Positions 1 to 7,012 of a DNA stretch of 64,000 bases are shown here, in pieces (position 1 is the stretch's first letter; each line of letters opens with the position of its first letter). The notes below the pieces were generated by a model that was not told where the DNA came from, searched no databases, and worked only from the letters and a program-made list of their open reading frames with translations. The translations under genes were made by a program, and so were the position numbers. Source of the DNA: Myxococcales bacterium. GTDB taxonomy: Bacteria; Myxococcota_A; Polyangia; Polyangiales; Polyangiaceae. The DNA lies in NCBI GenBank assembly GCA_004193285.1, contig SECP01000026.1, positions 1 to 64,000 on the forward strand. Direction: 5' to 3'.

Positions 1-1278
1 ACGCCGTCTTCGTCCCCGCCCCCCAGTGCGGTCCCCTCCGCCTCGGCGTCGCCGCAGGAAATGACGCGGTGCCGCAAGCGCTCGGAATTCGAGCTGGTGC
101 TGGAGTCGCCCCGGGCCGCGCCGCGGCAAGAGGAAGCCACCGAGGAGGAGGAGGACGACGCGCTTCTGCCCTTTGGCGTGGAGATCGGCGAAGCCGTGCC
201 CACACCGTTCGGTTACGCGGCCGCCGGAATCCGCGGCGTCGGCGAAGCGTTCGTCGCCGTGCTCGGCGCGGGCCGGTCCCGGCGCGTCGAGCTCGGGGAG
301 CTGCATGGAGACGCAGAGACGCCGGCCGTCGCCTCCTACGGTCAGAGCCTGCTCGTCGCCCTCCGAACGACCGACGCTGCCGGTTTCACGATCAAGCTCG
401 GGCGCATCGCGGGACCGGAGAGCGGCTCCGTCGAATGGGGGTACGAGCTGACGAAGCTCGGGCGCTCCGTGACGAGCGTGGAGCTCGCAGCCACGGCGGG
501 CGGCGGCGTGCTCGTCTATCAAGGGGAGCTCAAGAAGCAGCCTCGGTTGATGCTCGGTAGCTTCTCGCCGGAGCAGCTAGCGACCCCGTTCGAGCCGAAG
601 CCGCTCGAGGTGAAGGACGCCGAGATGCCGCGGGTCCTGGCTCGGGCCGGCGGCTACTGGCTGAGCTGGGTGCGCTCGCTCCCCGAGCCGAAAAAGGCTG
701 CACCGGTCACGTCCGCGGAGCCGACCGCTCCGCGCGACCCGGAAGAGCGCGAGCTGCTCGACCCTGGCCTCCGAGTGGTGGAGGTCGTCAAGCTGGACGA
801 GCAGGGGCGGGCCCTGGGCACCGCGCTGCGGGTTGGAGAGCCGCGCCGCCAGGTCATTCTTTACGATGTCGCGACCCAGTCGGACGGGGGACTGCTCGTG
901 GCGACTCGCTCGGACAGCGCGGCGCCTGGGGCCGAGGGCGGGGCGATTTTGCTCAGCACGGTGAGTGCCGATGGCACCGTGCGTGCGGAGCGCCTGGAAG
1001 ACGACGAAATCGGCGCCGGGGCTCCCACTCTGCTCATGGATGCTGACCCCGGGCGACCCGGGCCGTGGCTCGCGGTGAGCGGACCGAACGATGCAACTCG
1101 CCTGGGTTTGGCGCTCGGCGCGGGCACGCGGTTGCAGTCGGACCCGCTGCTCGGTCGCTCCGAGGTGATTGCGGTGAGCGCCGGGCACTTTTTGGCACAG
1201 CGCGCCCGTGGCAACTCGGTGGTGTTCGAGGCCCTGGACTGCAGCTGGCCGGCGGCCGCAGAAGCGGAAAAGAAGTGA
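1..1278 (+). CDS. Secreted/anchored protein of unknown function, 5' end outside window
   Basis: The frame is open from base 1, and the residues before the Met at 61 are a Ser/Pro/Ala-rich linker, so the gene very likely starts upstream of the window. That linker is followed by an acidic patch (EATEEEEDD). The rest alternates short hydrophobic strands with Gly-rich turns (patterns such as GGGVLV and GGLLVAT), which resembles a beta-propeller or other all-beta extracellular domain. No catalytic motif is recognised. It ends in TGA at 1276-1278 and overlaps the possible upstream starts of the next gene. Being secreted or lipid-anchored is inferred from the linker only. Function unknown. Confidence 0.6.
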   Translation, partial: TPSSSPPPSAVPSASASPQEMTRCRKRSEFELVLESPRAAPRQEEATEEEEDDALLPFGVEIGEAVPTPFGYAAAGIRGVGEAFVAVLGAGRSRRVELGELHGDAETPAVASYGQSLLVALRTTDAAGFTIKLGRIAGPESGSVEWGYELTKLGRSVTSVELAATAGGGVLVYQGELKKQPRLMLGSFSPEQLATPFEPKPLEVKDAEMPRVLARAGGYWLSWVRSLPEPKKAAPVTSAEPTAPRDPEERELLDPGLRVVEVVKLDEQGRALGTALRVGEPRRQVILYDVATQSDGGLLVATRSDSAAPGAEGGAILLSTVSADGTVRAERLEDDEIGAGAPTLLMDADPGRPGPWLAVSGPNDATRLGLALGAGTRLQSDPLLGRSEVIAVSAGHFLAQRARGNSVVFEALDCSWPAAAEAEKK

Positions 1279-1291
1279 TACGCTCGGCCGC

Positions 1292-1837
1292 ATAGCAACC
1301 GCGCTCGTGCTGCTCGCGGAAGGCTTCGAGGAAATCGAGGCGGTCACGATCATCGACGTGCTGCGTCGCGGTGAGGTCGCGGTCACGACCGCTTCGCTCG
1401 CCGGCAAGCACGTGAAGGGCTCACACGACATCGTCGTGGAGGCTGACACGCTCTACGATCACGTGTCGGTGGACGACTTCGATGCGCTGGTGCTGCCGGG
1501 TGGTCCCGGCGCCAAGACGCTCCGTGAAGACGCGCGCGCTCAGGCGACCATCCGCCAGGCGGCGGAGAAGGGGAAGCTCGTGGCCGCCGTGTGCGCCGCG
1601 CCCACCGCGCTGGACGCAGCGGGGGTGCTGTCCGGCAAGCGCGCCACCGCGTACCCGGGCCACGAGCTGCCGAGCGCGCAGCAGGTGGAAGCGCGCGTAG
1701 TAGAGGACGGAAACATCGTGACTGGTCGCGGCCCCGGCACCAGCATGGAGTTTGCGCTGAAGGTGGTGGAGCGCCTCTCCGGCGCCGCGGTTGCGAAAGA
1801 AGTGGCCGAAAAGCTGCTATTTTCGCCTAGCCCCTGA
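1292..1837 (+). CDS. DJ-1/YajL/ThiJ-family protein
   Basis: This is a DJ-1/PfpI superfamily protein of the YajL/DJ-1 type (chaperone or glyoxalase/deglycase activities are reported for the family). The body begins ALVLLAEGFEEIEAV, and Glu16 matches the conserved Glu next to the reactive Cys. The nucleophile elbow is VAAVCAAPTAL with Cys about 101, where DJ-1 has Cys106. Length (about 181 aa) fits the family. The start is uncertain. An ATA at 1292 gives exactly the family N-terminus. GTG at 1308-region alternatives are GTG 1307, which cuts into strand beta1, and GTG 1208, which adds 28 unrelated residues inside the previous gene. The stop overlaps the convergent gene by 11 bases. Confidence 0.88.
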   Translation: MATALVLLAEGFEEIEAVTIIDVLRRGEVAVTTASLAGKHVKGSHDIVVEADTLYDHVSVDDFDALVLPGGPGAKTLREDARAQATIRQAAEKGKLVAAVCAAPTALDAAGVLSGKRATAYPGHELPSAQQVEARVVEDGNIVTGRGPGTSMEFALKVVERLSGAAVAKEVAEKLLFSPSP

Positions 1838-2447
1838 TCTCCAGCGCTATCGTCTCCGTGCCCCAGGCGTAGCCGAGCTCTCGCGCGGTGCCGGCGGCCT
1901 GACCCGAGCCCAGCAAGCGCGCCACTACCTCGAGGCCCAAATCGATGGCCGAGCCATTCTGCGCGGCGGTAATCGCCCGAGCGGAGGTGGCGGTGCGAGC
2001 GCGTGCGTCCACGGTCAAGCTCGGCTCCAGCTCGCGCAGCTCGGGCTCCAGGCTCGGAATGGCGGCGACGGTGGCGCCCTGCAGCAAGCCGGCGCGCGCG
2101 GCGAGCAAGACCCCTGAGCCTACCGCGAGCGTCAGCGTGAGACCTGCGCTCACCCGCGCCAGGTAGCCGAGCAGCTCGGCGTCCTCCAGCGCGCGGCGGG
2201 CTCCGTAACCCCCCGGTATGAGAACGAGCTCCGGCTCCGGGCAGGACTCGAGGCCCGCCGCTGGCCCGAGCGCGAGCTGCGCGCGCGTGGTCTTCAACCC
2301 GGGGGCGCTCGCGACGAGCTCCGCCTTCACCGCGCGCCAGTTCCATTTCCGACCCGCGGTGGAGAGGACCTCCAAGGGCCCCGCCACGTCCAACAGATCC
2401 ATCTCGTCGAACACGAGCACGGCGAGGCGGTAAGGACGAGTGCGCAT
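1827..2447 (-). CDS. PfpI/GlxA-like DJ-1 superfamily protein lacking the nucleophile Cys
   Basis: The 206-residue protein has the DJ-1/PfpI fold as found in isonitrile-hydratase-like proteins and the N-terminal half of GlxA/AraC regulators: an FDEMDLLDVAGPLEVL start and a PELVLIPGGYGAR segment. The elbow that normally reads VCTGA reads VGSG here (about residues 109-112), so the usual Cys is Gly. The His-containing stretch that follows in relatives is also absent. It is therefore probably not a typical Cys-dependent enzyme and may be a ligand-binding or regulatory relative. There is no AraC DNA-binding domain. Its ATG overlaps the stop of the upstream oxidoreductase gene (TGATG), which implies co-translation. 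Confidence 0.8.
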   Translation of the reverse strand: MRTRPYRLAVLVFDEMDLLDVAGPLEVLSTAGRKWNWRAVKAELVASAPGLKTTRAQLALGPAAGLESCPEPELVLIPGGYGARRALEDAELLGYLARVSAGLTLTLAVGSGVLLAARAGLLQGATVAAIPSLEPELRELEPSLTVDARARTATSARAITAAQNGSAIDLGLEVVARLLGSGQAAGTARELGYAWGTETIALEIRG

Positions 2448-3424
2448 CAGGGTAAGAGCAGGAGCTGGCCGGTGGTGCGCCGCGACTCGAGCGCGCGGTG
2501 CGCTTCGGCGGCTCGTTCGAGGGGAAAGCGCGCTGAAATTCGAGGTTCTAGCGCGCCTTTGGCCAGCATCTCGAACAGCGCTTGGGCGGAGGCCAAGAGC
2601 TCCGCGCGCGTGCGCACGTACGAGTGCAGGGTAGGGCGCGTGAGGAACAACGAGCCCTTCGTGGCGAGCGTGCCTACTTCCAACGGGGCTGGCTTCCCCG
2701 AGGCGTTGCCGTAGCTCACCATCAAGCCGCGCACCGCCAGGCAGTCGAGCGAGGCCTCGAACGTTGCCTGCCCGACCGAGTCGTAGACGACCGGCACACC
2801 CTCCGGATACAGCTCGCGTACCCGGGCCCTGAAGTCTTCACGCGTGTAGACGATGACGTGCTCGGCTCCCTGCTCCTTCGCGATCGCCGCCTTCTCGTCG
2901 CTACCGACGGTTGCGATCACCTTGGCGCCGAGATCCGCCAGCCACTGCAGGGCCAGGCTGCCAACGCCTCCGGCGGCCGCGTGCAGCAGCACCGGCTCCG
3001 CAAAGCGCACCGGGTGCACGCGCCGCACCAGGACCTCCACCGTGAGGCCCTTCAAGAACGTCGCAGCCGCGACCTCGTCCGGCACGCTGTCCGGCAGCGG
3101 CACGAGGCGGTCCGCCGGCATGAGGCGAACGGTCGCATACGAGCCTGCGCTTTGAGCTGCGTACGCGACTCGCTGCCCTTCGTGTAAGCCCAGGCCGGAG
3201 GTCTGCGGGCCGAGCCGCTCGATGACCCCCGCTGCCTCCACCCCCAACGTGGCCGGGAGGGGCACCGGGTAGAGGCCGGTGCGGTGATAGGTGTCGATCA
3301 TGTTGACGCCGATCGCTCGGTGGCGAACGAGCGCCTCACCCGGACCGGGGTCCACGGGCTCGAATGCCTCGTAGCCCATGACGTCCGGCGTACCGGTGTG
3401 CGCGATGCGGACTCTGTATTCCAT
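2447..3424 (-). CDS. NADPH:quinone oxidoreductase-like, zinc-independent MDR family
   Basis: This is a medium-chain dehydrogenase/reductase of the quinone oxidoreductase (QorA) type, about 325 aa. The N-terminal GroES-like part holds IGVNMIDTYHRTGLY and the zinc-independent pattern. The Rossmann motif AAAGGVGSLALQ lies at about residues 149-160, and the structural-zinc Cys cluster is absent. It probably reduces quinones or alpha,beta-unsaturated carbonyls with NADPH in the cytoplasm. ATG at 3424 is preferred because it begins MEYRVRIAHTG as in the family; another in-frame start 15 bases upstream (3439) adds five residues. The stop overlaps the start of the PfpI-like gene, so the two form an operon. 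Confidence 0.88.
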   Translation of the reverse strand: MEYRVRIAHTGTPDVMGYEAFEPVDPGPGEALVRHRAIGVNMIDTYHRTGLYPVPLPATLGVEAAGVIERLGPQTSGLGLHEGQRVAYAAQSAGSYATVRLMPADRLVPLPDSVPDEVAAATFLKGLTVEVLVRRVHPVRFAEPVLLHAAAGGVGSLALQWLADLGAKVIATVGSDEKAAIAKEQGAEHVIVYTREDFRARVRELYPEGVPVVYDSVGQATFEASLDCLAVRGLMVSYGNASGKPAPLEVGTLATKGSLFLTRPTLHSYVRTRAELLASAQALFEMLAKGALEPRISARFPLERAAEAHRALESRRTTGQLLLLP

Positions 3425-3549
3425 GCGTCCCAGCCCCACTCTACAGCGTTTCCGTGGGTTTCGCGCGGACCCGCTGGCTCTGGCGCTCGTCTCTGTGCTG
3501 GTCGTCGGGCGGGTGGGGGGCTCCTCGAGTCTATGGTATCGAAATCACC

Positions 3550-4644
3550 ATGGCCGACGGCTTCGACTTGAAACCGACTCAGACGCCCAAGCTCGCGAGT
3601 GAGCGCGAGGCGATCCTGAAAGGTAACTTGGGGTTTGGCCGGGTCTTCACCGAGAACATGGTGAAGATTCGCTATGCGGAAGGCGCTTGGCAGCGAGGGG
3701 AGCTCGTACCCTACGGACCCATCACGCTAGACCCCGCCGCTTCCGTGCTGCACTACGGCCAGGCCATTTTCGAGGGCTTCAAGGCGTACCGGCAGCCGGA
3801 CGGCGGCCTCGCGACGTTCCGACCAGCCGCGAACGGGAAGCGCTTCGCAGCGTCAGCCGCGCGTCTGGCGATGCCGGCTCTGCCGGTGGAGGTGTTCGTC
3901 GACGCGTCGGACGTCCTGCTCCAGAGCGAAGACGCCTGGGTGCCGAGCGGCGTCGGGCAGAGCATGTACCTGCGCCCCCTGATGATCGCCACCGAGGCTG
4001 CGCTCGGGGTGAAGCCCGCGAAGGAGTACGTGTTCCTTCTGTTTGGCTCACCCTCCGGTGACTATTTTCCGAACGGAGTGAAGCCCATCAGCCTGTGGCT
4101 CTGCACGGACTACGTGCGCGCGGCGCCGGGCGGCACGGGCGAGGCCAAGTGCGCGGGTAACTATGCGGCGAGCCTCGTGGCCCAGCAAAAAGCCATCGAC
4201 GAAGGCTGCGTGCAGGTCATTTGGCTGGACGCAGTAGAGCGCAAGTACGTCGAAGAAATGGGCGGAATGAACCTGTTTTTCGTCTACAAAGACGGCGCGG
4301 GTCACAAGCTCGTGACTCCCCAGCTCACCGGCACGCTCCTGGCCGGCGTGACGCGCGACAGCCTCCTCAAGCTGGCTGCCGATCTGGGTTACGGCATCGA
4401 AGAAAAAATGGTCAGCGTGCAAGATTGGGAGCAAGGCCTGAAGGACGGCTCCCTCGTCGAGGTGTTCGCGTGCGGCACCGCCGCCGTCATCACTCCGGTG
4501 GGTGAGGTGAAGTTCGACGGCGGCAAGTGGGACATCAACGGCGGCGAGTTCGGCCCGCACGCGCGCAAGTTGCGCGAGTCTTTGCTCGCGATTCAGTACG
4601 GCCAGGCGCCGGACACCCACGGCTGGATGCACCGCGTGCCCTGA
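3550..4644 (+). CDS. ilvE: Branched-chain amino acid aminotransferase
   Basis: This is a fold-type IV PLP aminotransferase that interconverts Leu/Ile/Val and their 2-oxo acids with glutamate/2-oxoglutarate. The long-form (about 364 aa) bacterial/eukaryotic pattern is clear: HYGQAIFEGFKAYR (68-81), SMYLRP substrate region (138-143), Schiff-base Lys in GEAKCAGNYAASL (about residue 200), EEMGGMNLFFV, and the phosphate-binding C-terminal segment with CGTAAVITPVG. ATG 3550 is chosen because it gives the family N-terminus; upstream in-frame codons encode an unrelated Trp/Arg-rich stretch. A lipoprotein gene is coupled at its stop codon (TGATG). Confidence 0.95.
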   Translation: MADGFDLKPTQTPKLASEREAILKGNLGFGRVFTENMVKIRYAEGAWQRGELVPYGPITLDPAASVLHYGQAIFEGFKAYRQPDGGLATFRPAANGKRFAASAARLAMPALPVEVFVDASDVLLQSEDAWVPSGVGQSMYLRPLMIATEAALGVKPAKEYVFLLFGSPSGDYFPNGVKPISLWLCTDYVRAAPGGTGEAKCAGNYAASLVAQQKAIDEGCVQVIWLDAVERKYVEEMGGMNLFFVYKDGAGHKLVTPQLTGTLLAGVTRDSLLKLAADLGYGIEEKMVSVQDWEQGLKDGSLVEVFACGTAAVITPVGEVKFDGGKWDINGGEFGPHARKLRESLLAIQYGQAPDTHGWMHRVP

Positions 4645-5219
4645 TGCGCGCGCTCGGCGGCGGCTGCGCGCTCTGGCTGCTCACGTCGCTCGGCTGCGGT
4701 CCGCGCAGCGCGCCGACGGAGCTGCGAGTTGCCGAGCAGAACGCGCGCCGTGTCGTCGAGCCGTCGCGGTTCGGCTGGGCCAGCTCGGAAAGGCGGAGCG
4801 ACGAGCTGCCGAGCGCCATCGCCCTCGGCGGCGCAGGGTCCGGCCGCGTACTGTTATTTTTCGAGTTCCCGGAGCTGAGCGAGCCCAGGCGGCTGCTGCG
4901 CGCGGAGCTACTTTTGGCTACGACGGGCACTCCGGGCGACTCCGTGCCCGTCGAGCTATCGCGCGCCGCAGAGCTCGCGGGCGAGCTCCACCGTTGGTCG
5001 GAGCAGCCGCAATCCGCTTACCCGCGCGTCTCTGCGCGGCTCGTGAGCGAGGGCGCGCCAGCGCGGTTGGACGTCACGGAGCTCGCGCGAGCGCGCAGCA
5101 AGCCCGAGGAGCCGCTGCGGGTGCTGCTCCTCGCCGAGCCCGGCGACGGCGCGCCGGTACTGGTACGTACCGGCGCCGAAGGTGGCCTCGGACCGCGGCT
5201 GGAATCTTACTGGGAGTGA
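4644..5219 (+). CDS. Putative lipoprotein with DNRLRE-like beta domain
   Basis: This 191-residue protein starts with a short Arg, a hydrophobic stretch and an LGC, which suggests a lipoprotein signal with Cys about 19, although the lipobox is imperfect. After the signal, the pattern of hydrophobic strands, a central Trp (HRWSEQP), an LDVTELA segment and a C-terminal GPRLE is reminiscent of DNRLRE-type extracellular beta domains; this is a resemblance, not a firm assignment. The ATG overlaps the ilvE stop (TGATG), so it is probably translated from the ilvE message despite having no obvious metabolic link. It overlaps the convergent MYXO-CTERM gene by 13 bases. Confidence 0.65.
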   Translation: MRALGGGCALWLLTSLGCGPRSAPTELRVAEQNARRVVEPSRFGWASSERRSDELPSAIALGGAGSGRVLLFFEFPELSEPRRLLRAELLLATTGTPGDSVPVELSRAAELAGELHRWSEQPQSAYPRVSARLVSEGAPARLDVTELARARSKPEEPLRVLLLAEPGDGAPVLVRTGAEGGLGPRLESYWE

Positions 5220-6889
5220 CCCGCGCGGCGACTCGCGCTGCGCCGCCGCTTGGCAAGGCGCCAGGCGCCTAGCAGCGCGAGGAGCGAGCCGGCCGCGCCG
5301 GAGCCTGAGCCGCCGGCGGTTTGGCAGGCGCAGCCGGACTCCACCTCCACCGCGTTGCCTTTACCCGCGACGCCGCTACCCGAATCCTCGCCGGCCTCGC
5401 CACTGCCGGGGCTGGTGACGCCTTCACCCCCGAAGCTGAGATCCGGATTCATGTCGCCGCCGCTGGCGCCGCCGGCCCCGCCCTGGCCTTCTTGGCTCGT
5501 CGGCGGTGGCAGGCACAGGCCGTCTTCGCAGGCCGCGCCGCCGGGACACCGAGCGTCGTCGCAGTCGCCGACGCAGGCGCCGACCTGGCAGTGCTGGCCG
5601 ATCTCGCACACGACGCCGGCGCACCCTTCGTCCACGCAGTGACCGCTGTCTGCGTCGCACTCCCCGGTCTCGCAACCGGCGCAGGCGCACTCCACCCGGC
5701 AAGCGCCGCCTTCACATACGAAGCCTTCGCCGCAGTCGATGCCGGTGCACGGATCCGCGCACACGCCGTCCGCACACGCTTGACCGATGGGGCATGTCAC
5801 GTCGTCGCACGCGCCGACGCACTTGCCGCCGATACAGACCTGACCGGGGCTGCAGTCGACGTCCACGCAAGCCTTCTCCACGCACGCGCCCTGCACGCAC
5901 TGTTCGCCCTCGTCGCACCGAAACTCGCCGGTTCCGCAGCGCGGCACGCAGCGCGACTTGACGCACACCTCTCCAGGCGGACATAGGTCTCCTTCGTCCG
6001 TCTCGTCATCGCAGTCGTCGTTGAGGCCGTTGCAAGTCTCCTCGACGGAGGTGCGCGCGGGGCGGCACTCGCTCTCCCCACTTTCGTCTGCGCAGTCGGT
6101 CAAGCCCGCGGCGCAGATGCCTGGCTTGCCGGTGTCGCACGCCTCTCCGGAGCCCGAGCAAACCAAGCCGGTGAAGAGAAAGACGAAGTCCTGGAAGTCG
6201 CCGTCGTTACCGCCCCATTCGGTGGCGGGAATGTTCTGGTCTTCCGAGCACATGTAAAACCCGCGGGGGACCTTTTTGGAGGCGTACATGATGGTCGGGA
6301 TCCAATTGCCGGGCGTGATGCAACCAGCCCCCTCGCACTCCTGATTGAGCCTTCGCTCCGAGTAATGTCGCTGGGGAGTGAGCAGAGCGAAGCCAATATC
6401 GCCGCCTAGGTAGTACTTGCTGCTCGCGAGCTCCGCCCCGGTGAAGACGTCCCCGGGGTTGGTCAGCGGATCCGCATCGCCGCTGAACGGCGGCGTCGCC
6501 AAATCCAACAAGAAAATGTCGGCGCTCGTGCACGGCATGCCCTCGGAGTTCATGTCGGTCGCCTCGTTGCACACGGCGGTGGGCGGGGTCGCGTCCTTGG
6601 GCGAGTTGTACCAGCCAACGCCGGCATCGCTCTTCGTCTCGTGAAGCAGGAACTGCGCCGAGAAATCGCACAGCGGCTTGAACGTGGCAGGCTCCGTCGC
6701 GGCGTCCGCGATCGCGTCGATGACGCCCTCGCCTTCTTTGGAGTCGAAGAGCTGTTGCAGCGTGACTTCGCCATTGCCGGTCACCAGCGGCATCTTCTGT
6801 CCGTCCGGTTGAGTCACCAGCGCCGAGGCAGCGCGCGGCGTGATGGCGGCGATAGAGCAAGCGGCGAAGAGGATCGCGACGCGTTTCAT
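5207..6889 (-). CDS. Cys-rich secreted protein with MopE-like motif and MYXO-CTERM-like tail
   Basis: The signal peptide is MKRVAILFAACSIAAITPRAASA. The following 270 or so residues form a unique domain with paired Cys. Next comes a MopE-type putative metal-binding motif (ETCNGLNDDCDDETDEGD). Then come about six Cys-rich repeats of about 20-25 residues with the pattern C-x-CPxGQxCxDGxC, and a Gly/Ser/Glu-rich linker. The C-terminus (GCACQTAGG, a hydrophobic stretch, then AKRRR) fits the MYXO-CTERM sorting signal, so the protein is probably delivered to the myxobacterial surface. ATG 6889 is chosen because it begins a perfect signal peptide. It lies 123 bases downstream of the VWA gene on the same strand and overlaps the convergent lipoprotein gene by 13 bases. 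Confidence 0.85.
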   Translation of the reverse strand: MKRVAILFAACSIAAITPRAASALVTQPDGQKMPLVTGNGEVTLQQLFDSKEGEGVIDAIADAATEPATFKPLCDFSAQFLLHETKSDAGVGWYNSPKDATPPTAVCNEATDMNSEGMPCTSADIFLLDLATPPFSGDADPLTNPGDVFTGAELASSKYYLGGDIGFALLTPQRHYSERRLNQECEGAGCITPGNWIPTIMYASKKVPRGFYMCSEDQNIPATEWGGNDGDFQDFVFLFTGLVCSGSGEACDTGKPGICAAGLTDCADESGESECRPARTSVEETCNGLNDDCDDETDEGDLCPPGEVCVKSRCVPRCGTGEFRCDEGEQCVQGACVEKACVDVDCSPGQVCIGGKCVGACDDVTCPIGQACADGVCADPCTGIDCGEGFVCEGGACRVECACAGCETGECDADSGHCVDEGCAGVVCEIGQHCQVGACVGDCDDARCPGGAACEDGLCLPPPTSQEGQGGAGGASGGDMNPDLSFGGEGVTSPGSGEAGEDSGSGVAGKGNAVEVESGCACQTAGGSGSGAAGSLLALLGAWRLAKRRRSASRRAGHSQ

Positions 6890-7012
6890 GAGCAGACGAG
6901 GGTAAGCGCACACGGTCGACCCCCCAGCGAATTTGCCGCCGTGCGTCGACGAATTAGGGGGCGAGGTGGGTGCGAGCGCCACACCCGTCGCCGCTTGCGG
7001 CAAGCGCTTGCC

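Noticed and set aside
5449..5986. Cys- or Arg-rich frames opposite the MYXO-CTERM gene
   Set aside because: These are shadows of the Cys-repeat coding region.
6992..7006. CGCTTG-CGG-CAAGCG hairpin near the end of the double-VWA gene
   Set aside because: Short stem and no T-run; not sufficient for a terminator call, and the MYXO-CTERM gene may be read through.
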